Below, one piece after another: positions 1 through 5,590 of a stretch of 11,349 bases of DNA. This DNA is from an uncultured Lachnospiraceae bacterium (GTDB taxonomy: Bacteria > Bacillota > Clostridia > Lachnospirales > Lachnospiraceae). Each line of letters opens with the position of its first letter. The first letter of the stretch is position 1. The stretch is taken from the NCBI GenBank assembly GCA_910579645.1, contig CAJTVK010000133.1, positions 1 to 11,349 of the forward strand, read 5' to 3'. The position numbers and the translations under genes were made by a program. A model generated the notes under the pieces. It did not search any database, was not told the DNA's origin, and saw only the letters and a list, made by a program, of their open reading frames with translations.

Positions 1-160
1 CTCCGCCTTGCACTGACATGCAGGCGGTACGGAGTATTATGGGCATGATGTGTTTCAGATGAATGTGCGAAGATATTGGCATATTATTGAGGATTAATAT
101 TTATGCTTTGAATGTAAAGTGTAGGCAATTTCGAGATGGTGTTTCGTTTTTCAATGCATC
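1..160. other. Unassigned left edge, possible gene tail
   Basis: No confident gene was found here. In one plus-strand frame, 17-97 encodes 26 residues ending in NVRRYWHIIED and a TAA stop. The preceding residues EYYGHDVF have a protein-like composition and could be the tail of a gene cut off at its 5' side, because an in-frame TGA at 14-16 closes it. I could not match it to a family. Positions 98-150 are AT-rich and show nothing I recognise. The stretch precedes a clear gene fragment in another frame, so it is probably a recombination junction within decayed DNA. Confidence 0.25.
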
Positions 161-431
161 GCGGCTGGATGAGGCAGGGATGGATTATAACTTCTTCTAC
201 CTTGCCGGGATATATGGCTCCGGGTATATGGAGGAAGGGGTAAAGAACACGGCGGAGGTGTTCAACCAGCTCCACCCGAAGGCCATTGTTTCCTCCATGC
301 TGACAATCTACCCGACTTCGGAGCTGTACCAGGAAATCCAGGCTGGGAACTGGACGGAGGAAACGGAGACAGAAAAGCTGTATGAATTAAGGACGCTGAT
401 CGGCAGCCTTGACATATGGCATGATGAATGA
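150..431 (+). pseudogene. Radical SAM protein, C-terminal fragment
   Basis: From about position 162 the reading frame gives RLDEAGMDYNFFYLAGIYG, then HPKAIVSSMLTIYPTSELYQ, then a charged helix ending near LRTLIGSLDI. This order (an NxxFYL strand with a glycine loop, then a segment on many targets, then SSMLTIYP and SELY) is what I recognise from the back half of the TIM-barrel of Clostridial radical SAM proteins related to the Elp3/HemN-like group. The N-terminal half with the CxxxCxxC cluster motif is absent: upstream codons do not resemble the family and include stops. The frame also ends early, with WHDE and a stop at about 431, before the usual C-terminus. There is no ribosome binding site. 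It is a remnant without catalytic capacity. The family call is moderately sure and the precise substrate is unknown. Confidence 0.55.
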
Positions 432-558
432 TTTTGAAAAGGTCATGTCGGAACTTGGGGGAGGCTCCGTGTCGGACGAATTCGTGACAAGGGATTATGG
501 CAGGGAGCAAGAAAGACGCATCAGAATGCGGCAGGAAAGAGTTTTGCAGAGCAGATAA
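421..558 (+). pseudogene. Short ORF, 46 aa, probable gene fragment
   Basis: The frame starts MMNDFEKVMSELGGG and runs to RQERVLQSR and a TAA stop. It is highly charged towards the end, with a REQERRIRMRQER helix-like stretch. No Shine-Dalgarno sequence precedes the start, and the 5' end overlaps the tail of the radical SAM fragment. The 3' end overlaps, in another frame, the beginning of the next recognisable piece (KSFAEQINNVAGAK). It therefore looks like the joint between two fragments rather than an intact gene. It may derive from a phage- or conjugative-element-type small protein, but I do not recognise a family. Confidence 0.3.
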
Positions 559-899
559 ACAATGTGGCAGGTGCAAAGCCACATACATCTATTGTCTATA
601 TGAAAACGGGTGATATGCTGTACTCTGGTGGTAACGGAACAGGGCTGTCTTTCTACATCAAATATGCGGAAGGATCAACAGAGGATGTTCCGACTGTGAT
701 TGCAAAAGGTGTTGATGAGAATGGGAATGAATTTGAGCAGACCATACATATTAACAAGATAAATCCCCGGAATGTTTCATTAGTGGAAATGACAGCTTTG
801 GAATCATATATGGGGGTGGATAAGAATGGAGGGCTTACATCATTAGCGCCTGAAACTGGAATGATGGGGTTGAGCGACAGGACAGGAAAGTATTCTTAA
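531..899 (+). pseudogene. Conserved hypothetical protein fragment
   Basis: The frame reads AGKSFAEQINNVAGAK near 531-575, then YMKTGDMLYSGGNGTGLSFYIKY, then a beta-rich segment with EFEQTIHINKINPRN and a helical VEMTALESYMGVDKNGGL, and stops at 897-899. The composition and the alternation of strands and helices are those of a real protein, and I recall similar uncharacterised proteins of about 170-200 residues in Lachnospiraceae. No function is known to me. There is no start codon with a ribosome binding site; the only initiator-like codon, GTG at 564, has none. The C-terminal part is missing: GLSDR is followed by an unrelated TGKYS and stop. I read it as a gene truncated at both ends. Confidence 0.45.
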
Positions 900-1083
900 T
901 TACAACGCAGGAGAACAGATCGCCACCCTCTATACAAGGCATAAGGCGATCATGCGGAAACTTGACACGCTTGTTGCCGACTTCCCCGACACATATAAGC
1001 TGACAGGGCAGGACGAGGTCACGAAAAATTCAGTTTTCAAAAGATATTCTCTGATGTATAATAAAAATGGCGAAAGAAGGTGA
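886..1083 (+). pseudogene. Small mobile-element-type protein, fragment
   Basis: In the frame of 907 the translation is YNAGEQIATLYTRHKAIMRK, then LDTLVADFPDTYKLTGQDEV, then a less protein-like TKNSVFKRY and a TGA stop at 1081-1083. The pattern (beta strand, ATLYTRxxxxMRKLD, then FPDTYKL) resembles small uncharacterised proteins carried on Firmicute phages and conjugative elements. The start is missing: upstream in frame is only ESILN, with no ribosome binding site. The usual C-terminal part is replaced after about position 1020 by the promoter region of the next gene. It is a gene fragment of unknown function, and the family resemblance is from memory and weak. Confidence 0.4.
1034..1062 (+). 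promoter_or_regulatory. Promoter of the Rpn-type remnant
   Basis: A -35 box TTTTCA (1034-1039) and a perfect -10 box TATAAT (1057-1062) are separated by 17 nt. They lie 25 nt upstream of the TTG start at 1088, which has AAGG (about 1077-1080) as its ribosome binding site. The promoter looks intact although the gene behind it is broken. Confidence 0.55.
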
Positions 1084-1087
1084 TATT

Positions 1088-1576
1088 TTGAGTACAACAG
1101 AGCAGACACATCAACAGGACTTAGAACGTCTGAAAGCACTCCGATATATGGACGATGATTTTATGCACTGTCTGCCTTGCAGATAATTTTGAGGGTGTGG
1201 AACTCAACGAGGGAAATGAATTGTTTGGTGATGGTTCGCATATCATATATGTTAATGGGAAATATAGGGGCAATGATGAAGTTGGTAAGCTAATGTACGA
1301 TTTTTCATGCACTAACCCTGATGATATGAACTATGAAACGCTTGCTAAAAGGGCACGATATTTTAAGCAAGACGAGGAGTTGCTGCCATGTGTAAAATTA
1401 TGGAAGATATGAGAAATGAAGCGGCAAGGGAAGCGGTTAGGAAAACAACAAAAGAAAATGCACGTAGACTTTTGAAATTAGGAAAAATAAGAATTGATGA
1501 AGTATCTGATTGTTTTCCTGATTTGCTTGATAGTGATGTAAAAGAATTAGAAGCCGAGGTTATGCAGTTAGCATAA
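1088..1576 (+). pseudogene. Rpn family PD-(D/E)XK transposase-like nuclease, decayed
   Basis: Members of this family (PDDEXK_2, often annotated as Rpn recombination-promoting nuclease or PD-(D/E)XK transposase) are nucleases of roughly 300 residues. The start is visible from TTG 1088: RLKALRYMDDDFM. The next residues TVCLADNFEGVEL continue in the +1 frame, because one extra C sits at about 1166. After GVEL (1205) the frame jumps to NELFGDGSHIIYVNG, so about 120 residues with the catalytic D and ExQ core are missing. The tail then shifts frame again near 1377, where one base is lost, to give MCKIMEDMRNEAAREAVRKT and the stop at 1574-1576. The two frameshifts and the core deletion make it non-functional. 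The terminal parts are well preserved, which suggests fairly recent decay. Confidence 0.75.
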
Positions 1577-1610
1577 TCAGAGAAATAATTTAATATCAAT
1601 AAAACAGCGT

Positions 1611-1653
1611 AAAGGCGCATGGAACAATAAATTGTAAACAATGCGTCTTTTTT
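1611..1653 (+). terminator. Terminator-like hairpin after the Rpn remnant
   Basis: AAAGGCGCAT (1611-1620) pairs with ATGCGTCTTT (1641-1650) over 10 positions with one G-T wobble. A run of T continues to 1653. The 20-nt loop holds a small internal palindrome ACAAT/ATTGT. It lies 35 nt past the stop at 1576 and 19 nt before the next start, so it would separate the two genes. Confidence 0.5.
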
Positions 1654-1671
1654 ATGCCCAAAAGGAGGAAC

Positions 1672-2139
1672 ATGAGCGACAACATGTACTCAAAGGAATT
1701 GGGATTTCATGACAATGGCGTTCGTGTTACAAGCAGAAAGCAGGCGTTAAAAGAGATGAAACAATGGATGGACGCATATGGTGTGCAGAAGCTTTTTGCT
1801 TATAATGCATCTTTCGATAAAAGGCATCTGCCGGAATATGCAGGGTATCAATGGTATGATATTATGGGTTTAGCGGCGTACCGCCAATATAACAGGGCGA
1901 TACCGGACTCTGCGGACTGCTGTAAGACAGGGAGGCTGAAACGGGGCTATGGCGTGGAAGACGTACTGAAAATGCTTAGCAAAAATACGGGTTATAGTGA
2001 GACTCATAATGCCGTTTCGGATGCGGAGGACGAGCTGCATATTATGCAATTGCTGGGATACGGCTTAAATGAATATGACATTGCATTTCTGCCGGATAAG
2101 AAGGGTGCGGCAGAAGAAAAGAAACCCCAAAGGCCTTAG
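1672..2139 (+). CDS. DnaQ-like 3'-5' exonuclease lacking ExoI
   Basis: The 155-residue protein starts at ATG 1672, preceded at 5 nt by AAAGGAGG, a strong ribosome binding site. It carries LFAYNASFD (N45, F48, D49), matching exonuclease motif ExoII, and THNAVSDAEDEL (H112, A114, D117), matching the HxAxxD of ExoIII in the DEDDh class. Between them WYDIMGLAAYRQYN and CCKTGRLKRGYGVEDVL match what I recall from phage and mobile-element exonucleases. The family should begin with a strand bearing DxE (ExoI), which supplies two of the four metal-binding acids. Here MSDNMYSKEL runs straight into the region before ExoII, so ExoI seems to have been removed in frame. Translation is likely but exonuclease activity is not. 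Its stop overlaps the convergent AraC gene by 3 nt. Confidence 0.6.
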   Translation: MSDNMYSKELGFHDNGVRVTSRKQALKEMKQWMDAYGVQKLFAYNASFDKRHLPEYAGYQWYDIMGLAAYRQYNRAIPDSADCCKTGRLKRGYGVEDVLKMLSKNTGYSETHNAVSDAEDELHIMQLLGYGLNEYDIAFLPDKKGAAEEKKPQRP

Positions 2140-2156
2140 TCACGGTTTAGGCTTTT
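2129..2156. terminator. Convergent hairpin between exonuclease and AraC genes
   Basis: AAAGGCCT (2129-2136) can pair with AGGCTTTT (2149-2156), with one G-T wobble and a 12-nt loop. It spans the overlapping stop codons of both converging genes. On the minus strand it is followed by a T-rich stretch over 2110-2128, so it could end AraC transcription. It is short and therefore uncertain. Confidence 0.3.
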
Positions 2157-3005
2157 GCGGTAGGCGGTGGCACTTTGACCGTAGTAACGCCGGAAAGAGG
2201 CGGAGAAATGCTCCACACAGGAATATCCGGTATTTTCCGCAATCTGCGTAACGGACATTTGGGGATTTTGCAGCAGGATGGAGGCGGCAGACATGCGTGC
2301 CTCTGTTTTTTTCTGCAGAAACGTCTTTCCGTAGTGTGTCTGCAGGAGCCGTTCGGTCTGCCGGATTCCCAGTCCCAGGCGGGAAGCCAGGGCATCCAAG
2401 GTCAATGTCCGGTATTCGTAAAGGAAGCATTCTTCAATAATCAGGTATTTATTGTCGATTAAGTTGGGAACATTGACGGAAGTATTTATTTCTGTTTTTT
2501 CTTCGTAATTTCTTACCAGCTTCACAATCAGCTGTTTCAGCAGGATTTCGGCCTGAATGGAATAGCCGGTATAACGGTGCTCCAGTTCGAAAAAAAGCTG
2601 CTTCATTAATGTATGGATATCCTGTCCGTCCTGCCCGAACCAGAAGTCGGTCTGACGGAAGCGGTTTACCAGTCTTTTTTCTGCCAAGGAAGCTGCGGGG
2701 GAGGAACTGCGGCCTATTTTCAGGTAGATGCAGTATTCACCCATAGGGTCTTCCCGATTGGGTATCTGAGCATGCTCAATAAAAGGGCCTGTGACAAAAA
2801 GCGTGTTGGGGACGATGCGGTAAGCGGTACCGCTGATCGTGGCTGTGCCGCAGCCAAAGGGGATGTAATGGATTTCATAGCTGTTTTTGCTATGGCTGTG
2901 GCGGGGGATGGAACGTTCGAAACGTTCCAGGACGATATTGGAAACATGGAAATCATATTCGCCAAGGGAAAAGTGCAGGTCGTTATGGTCAAATCGTGTC
3001 TGCAT
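2136..3005 (-). CDS. AraC family transcriptional regulator
   Basis: The 289-residue cytosolic DNA-binding protein starts at ATG 3005, 7 nt behind AAAGGAG; a longer in-frame start at 3098 lacks such a site. The N-terminal part (about residues 20-95) is a cupin-like sensor domain with HSHSKNSYEIHYI and a glycine-rich turn GCGTATISG. The C-terminal part is the double helix-turn-helix of AraC/XylS regulators: helix pair one at about 202-222 (LTLDALASRLGLGIRQTERL) and pair two at about 250-272 (MSVTQIAENTGYSCVEHFSA), ending FRRYYGQSATAYR. Length and order are typical of carbohydrate-type AraC activators. It is divergent from the dehydrogenase/reductase operon, which is the likely target. The inducer cannot be told from sequence; a sugar, polyol or related carbonyl compound is a guess. 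Confidence 0.9.
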   Translation of the reverse strand: MQTRFDHNDLHFSLGEYDFHVSNIVLERFERSIPRHSHSKNSYEIHYIPFGCGTATISGTAYRIVPNTLFVTGPFIEHAQIPNREDPMGEYCIYLKIGRSSSPAASLAEKRLVNRFRQTDFWFGQDGQDIHTLMKQLFFELEHRYTGYSIQAEILLKQLIVKLVRNYEEKTEINTSVNVPNLIDNKYLIIEECFLYEYRTLTLDALASRLGLGIRQTERLLQTHYGKTFLQKKTEARMSAASILLQNPQMSVTQIAENTGYSCVEHFSASFRRYYGQSATAYRKSLNRD

Positions 3006-3044
3006 GAAAGTCTCCTTTCTTCCTGCGGGCAGCCGGCGGTGTGG

Positions 3045-3078
3045 ATATGCCGAGAGATGCCATGCATTTCCGGCATAT
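3045..3078 (-). repeat. Inverted repeat in the AraC leader
   Basis: ATATGCCG (3045-3052) and CGGCATAT (3071-3078) form a perfect 8-bp inverted repeat with an 18-nt spacer. It sits between the predicted AraC promoter and the AraC start codon, ending 39 nt before the ATG. It could be a leader hairpin or an autoregulatory operator; nothing else distinguishes the two. Confidence 0.4.
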
Positions 3079-3104
3079 AGTGAAAATGGCGCATACATGC
3101 TTTA

Positions 3105-3133
3105 AATATACTTTTGTTTTGGACAGATTGCAA
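3105..3133 (-). promoter_or_regulatory. Promoter for the AraC gene
   Basis: On the minus strand a -35 box TTGCAA (3128-3133) and a -10 box TATATT (3105-3110) are 17 nt apart. Transcription would start near 3098 and give a leader of about 90 nt. A second TTGACA-like -35 at 3171-3176 has no good -10 at the right distance. Confidence 0.5.
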
Positions 3134-3180
3134 TAAATATTCGGCAACACGACATAAAAATGTTAAAAATGTCAAAGGAA

Positions 3181-3195
3181 TCTCTTACCAAGAGA
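3181..3195. promoter_or_regulatory. Perfect palindrome at the dehydrogenase -35 region
   Basis: TCTCTT-ACC-AAGAGA is a perfect 6+3+6 palindrome covering the presumed -35 hexamer (TTACCA, 3185-3190) of the plus-strand promoter. Such a position is typical of an operator. The symmetric shape fits a dimeric repressor better than an AraC activator, which usually binds direct repeats, so the binding protein may not be the neighbour. Confidence 0.4.
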
Positions 3196-3214
3196 GCCGG
3201 ACGGATTCTATAAT
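3185..3214 (+). promoter_or_regulatory. Promoter of the dehydrogenase operon
   Basis: A perfect -10 box TATAAT lies at 3209-3214, 18 nt after a poor -35 TTACCA (3185-3190). A weak -35 with a consensus -10 is what activator-dependent promoters show. The start site would fall near 3221, leaving a leader of about 180 nt before the ATG at 3404, all of which is taken up by the repeat structure. Confidence 0.6.
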
Positions 3215-3231
3215 ATAAATATAAGTTAGCA

Positions 3232-3282
3232 GTTATTGTTCTGTCGGACAAGGGTACTGGGAGGGAGACTGCGGAACTGGAA
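3232..3282 (+). repeat. 51-nt direct repeat, copy 1
   Basis: It begins GTTATTGTTCTG and ends GCGGAACTGGAA. It matches copy 2 (3338-3388) at 48 of 51 positions; the differences are at the 5th, 13th and 18th bases and the last 33 bases are identical. The copies are 106 bp apart start to start. It lies just past the predicted transcription start. Confidence 0.9.
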
Positions 3283-3378
3283 AACAGCAGTCGAGCGGGA
3301 AGTACCCCAGAACAATAACAGGCCGAGAAATCGGACGGTTAATGTTCTGCCGGATAAGGGTACTGGGAGGGAGACTGC
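3232..3378 (+). promoter_or_regulatory. Leader with two mutually exclusive hairpins
   Basis: A central segment (3287-3319: GCAGTC, spacer, AGTACCC, CAGAACAATAAC) is complementary to elements in both flanking direct repeats. Fold A: 3232-3243 with 3308-3319 (12 bp), 3252-3258 with 3301-3307 (7 bp), 3267-3272 with 3287-3292 (6 bp). Fold B: 3308-3319 with 3338-3349 (11 of 12), 3301-3307 with 3358-3364 (7 bp), 3287-3292 with 3373-3378 (6 bp), closed by a CCGA-GAAA-TCGG hairpin (3323-3334) with a GNRA-type loop. Both folds have the same 8-nt bulge and 8x8 internal loop. Fold B ends 11 nt before the AGGAGG of the dehydrogenase. There is no U-run, so control of translation or RNA stability, or protein binding, is likelier than intrinsic termination. 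I recognise no known riboswitch class. Confidence 0.6.
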
Positions 3379-3388
3379 GGAACTGGAA
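3338..3388 (+). repeat. 51-nt direct repeat, copy 2
   Basis: It begins GTTAATGTTCTG and ends GCGGAACTGGAA. It lies immediately upstream of the ribosome binding site (AGGAGG, 3390-3395) of the dehydrogenase. The 55 bp between the copies is not random: it holds the segment complementary to both. Confidence 0.9.
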
Positions 3389-3403
3389 TAGGAGGAAAAG
3401 AAT

Positions 3404-4456
3404 ATGGCAAAGATGATGGGGGCAATTCTGCCCGGCAACAGCACAGTGGAACTGAAGGAATTTGATATCCCGAAGCCGGGGCATGGGCAGGTGTTAGTGC
3501 AGACAAAGGCGACGACCATATGCGGAAGCGACATTCGGTGCATTTACCGGGAGCATGTGGGAAAGGGGCCGGAAGGCTACATTCCGGGCATGATTGCCGG
3601 GCATGAGCCTTGCGGCGTGATTGTGGAAGAAGGGGAAGGGCTGAAACGCTTCAAGAAAGGGGACCGGGTAATTGTGTACCATATATCCGGATGCGGCGTA
3701 TGCAACGACTGCAGAAGGGGATACTATATTTCCTGCAGCAGCGAGCACAGGCAGGCATACGGATGGCAGAGGAACGGGGGAATGGCTCCTTACATACTGG
3801 CAGAAGAGAAAGATTTAATTGCTTTGCCCGACGAACTGACTTATAAAGACGGTGCGCAGGTGGCCTGCGGGTTCGGCACGGTATATGAGGCCATTGAGAA
3901 AATCGGTGTCTGCGGGAATGACGCAGTGCTGGTAACCGGCCTTGGCCCGGTGGGGCTGGCGGCATTGATGCTTGCCAAGTGCATGGGGGCGAACCAACTG
4001 ATTGGTGTGGAAATGAATGATTACCGGATTGACTTGGCTAAGAAGCTTGGGCTTGCAGACCATGTATTTAAGCCGGGCGATGATGCTCTTGACCAAATCC
4101 TTGCGGTGACTGGCGGAAAAGGAGTGGAGCGTGCCATCGATGCCAGCGCCAACGATGCGGGAAGGCAGCTTGCCATCCGTGCAACGAGGGAGTGGGGCAA
4201 GATTGCTTTCGTAGGAGAGGGCGGTACCTGCAATTTCAATCCCAGCCCGGACATAATCCATGGGCAGAAGACGATTTACGGTTCTTGGGTAACGTCGTTA
4301 TGGAGAATGGAAGAATTGGTAGAGCGTCTGGTAAGATGGGGCATTCATCCGGAAGATTTGGTAACCCATGAATTCCCGTTGGAAAAGGCGGATGAGGCCT
4401 ATGCCTTGATGGCAGGTGGGCAGTGCGGCAAAGTTGCGGTAACGTTTGGCGAATAG
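3404..4456 (+). CDS. Zinc-dependent alcohol/polyol dehydrogenase
   Basis: This 350-residue cytosolic medium-chain dehydrogenase should oxidise a secondary alcohol or polyol to the ketone, or the reverse, with a nicotinamide cofactor. Catalytic zinc ligands are C40 (TTICGSD), H67 (AGHEPCG) and probably C155 (VACGFGT, as in the CGFST of classical ADH). The structural zinc site is C97, C100, C103 and C111. The Rossmann motif GLGPVG is at 179-184, and the acidic E203 ending the second strand (VEMND) predicts NAD rather than NADP. The start is set by AGGAGG 8 nt upstream. Length is normal for sorbitol or threonine dehydrogenase-like members, and the exact substrate is open. It is the first gene of an operon with the reductase (20-nt gap) and is probably controlled by the divergent AraC protein and the structured leader. 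Confidence 0.93.
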   Translation: MAKMMGAILPGNSTVELKEFDIPKPGHGQVLVQTKATTICGSDIRCIYREHVGKGPEGYIPGMIAGHEPCGVIVEEGEGLKRFKKGDRVIVYHISGCGVCNDCRRGYYISCSSEHRQAYGWQRNGGMAPYILAEEKDLIALPDELTYKDGAQVACGFGTVYEAIEKIGVCGNDAVLVTGLGPVGLAALMLAKCMGANQLIGVEMNDYRIDLAKKLGLADHVFKPGDDALDQILAVTGGKGVERAIDASANDAGRQLAIRATREWGKIAFVGEGGTCNFNPSPDIIHGQKTIYGSWVTSLWRMEELVERLVRWGIHPEDLVTHEFPLEKADEAYALMAGGQCGKVAVTFGE

Positions 4457-4476
4457 GAAGCAGGGAGGAAAAGGGA

Positions 4477-5487
4477 ATGGATAACAGGGTAAATCCTGCG
4501 GAGGTGCCGAAGAGGAAGCTGTATACAGGGGAAGAAATCCCGGCGGTGGGATTAGGGACCTTCGGTTCCGATAAATATTCGCCGGAACAGGTGAGCGATG
4601 CCGTATACGGGGCAATCCGCGGCGGCTACCGGCTGATTGACTGTGCTTCGGTCTATCAGAACGAGGACAGGATCGGGGAAGTGATAAAAAAGGTACTGGC
4701 GGAAACGGATATCAGAAGGGAAGAATTGTTTATTACATCCAAAGTGTGGAACGATATGCATAGGGAAGTGGGCCGTTCCTGTGAAAAAAGCCTGAAAGAT
4801 TTAAGGTTGGATAACATTGATTTATATTTTGTGCATTGGCCTTTCCCGAATTACCATGCGCCGGGCTGCAGCGGGGATTCCAGAAATCCGGATTCCAAGC
4901 CGTTTTCCGTGGAGGAATTCATGGATACCTGGAGACAGTGTGAGGAACTGGCAGATAAGGGTTTGGTCCGCCACATCGGGATGTCCAACATGACGATTCC
5001 CAAATTGGAGGCAGTACTGCCGCTGTGCAGGATAAAGCCGGCCGCACTTGAGATGGAATGTCATCCCGGCTTCCAGCAGCCGGAACTGTTCGAATATGCG
5101 ATAGCGCATGGGATACAGCCCATAGGATATTGTCCCATCGGTTCTCCCTCCAGGCCGGAACGGGACAGGACTGCGGAGGATGTGGCAGATACACAGATGC
5201 AGGAGATTGTGGAAATTGCGGCGGCGCACAACGTGCATCCGGCCATTGTGTGCTTAAAGTGGGCGGTGCAGAGGGGACAGATACCCATACCGTTTTCCGT
5301 AAAAGAAGCACAGTATATCAGTAACTTAAAATGCGCTACGGAAGATCCTCTGACACCGGAGGAAATGGAAAGAATCCGGAACGCGGATAAAGGCTGCCGG
5401 CTGATTAAAGGCCAGGTATTTTTGTGGCAGGGGGCTTCCGGCTGGGAAGACCTGTGGGACTTGGACGGTAATATCGCAGGGATATAG
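4477..5487 (+). CDS. Aldo/keto reductase
   Basis: The 336-residue protein is a (beta/alpha)8-barrel oxidoreductase that reduces aldehydes or ketones with NAD(P)H. The catalytic tetrad is complete: D55 and Y60 in LIDCASVYQNE, K89 in ITSKVW, H120 in YFVHWPF. Other family marks are GLGTFG near the start, GMSNM (168-172), E192-H196 in the ALEMECHPG strand and a CPIGSP loop. The start ATG 4477 follows GGGAGG; an earlier in-frame ATG inside the dehydrogenase lacks a site. The cofactor loop usually reads IPKSV but here is IPFSVKEAQYISN (271-283): the lysine and the later arginine that hold the 2'-phosphate of NADPH are F273 and Q279, which may mean NADH use. Together with the dehydrogenase it suggests interconversion of a polyol, ketone and aldehyde. 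Confidence 0.92.
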   Translation: MDNRVNPAEVPKRKLYTGEEIPAVGLGTFGSDKYSPEQVSDAVYGAIRGGYRLIDCASVYQNEDRIGEVIKKVLAETDIRREELFITSKVWNDMHREVGRSCEKSLKDLRLDNIDLYFVHWPFPNYHAPGCSGDSRNPDSKPFSVEEFMDTWRQCEELADKGLVRHIGMSNMTIPKLEAVLPLCRIKPAALEMECHPGFQQPELFEYAIAHGIQPIGYCPIGSPSRPERDRTAEDVADTQMQEIVEIAAAHNVHPAIVCLKWAVQRGQIPIPFSVKEAQYISNLKCATEDPLTPEEMERIRNADKGCRLIKGQVFLWQGASGWEDLWDLDGNIAGI

Positions 5488-5499
5488 GCAGAAATAAAC

Positions 5500-5521
5500 G
5501 GGCATGGAGATTTCCATGCCC
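5500..5521. terminator. Perfect hairpin ending the reductase operon
   Basis: GGGCATGGA (5500-5508) and TCCATGCCC (5513-5521) form a 9-bp stem with a 4-nt loop, 12 nt after the reductase stop. Neither side has a strong U-run; the minus side continues GTTTATTTCT, which is moderately T-rich. It may act in both directions for the convergent genes. Confidence 0.5.
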
Positions 5522-5590
5522 TATGCCGTATCCTGCGCCTCTTGGGCACAGTCCTCTTGGCCTGCTGCTATACCGGCGGCAATGGCCGTC

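Noticed and set aside
14..97. Methyltransferase C-terminus ending NVRRYWHIIED
   Set aside because: The protein-like stretch is only 26 residues with a stop just upstream; a family call would be guesswork.
2613..3080. Plus-strand open frame of 155 codons
   Set aside because: It lies entirely opposite the AraC gene and its leader, has no ribosome binding site and no family-like sequence.
3232..3388. Two near-identical repeats with a 55-bp spacer, resembling a minimal CRISPR
   Set aside because: Only two copies, no cas genes, repeats are longer than usual, and the spacer is complementary to the repeats themselves, which fits a folded leader instead.
3221..3403. T-box or other known riboswitch in the dehydrogenase leader
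   Set aside because: I found no T-box consensus, specifier-loop layout or other ligand-binding consensus I know, and no terminator with a U-run.
5061..5549. Minus-strand open frame of 162 codons
   Set aside because: It is antisense to the aldo/keto reductase, whose catalytic residues are all present on the plus strand.
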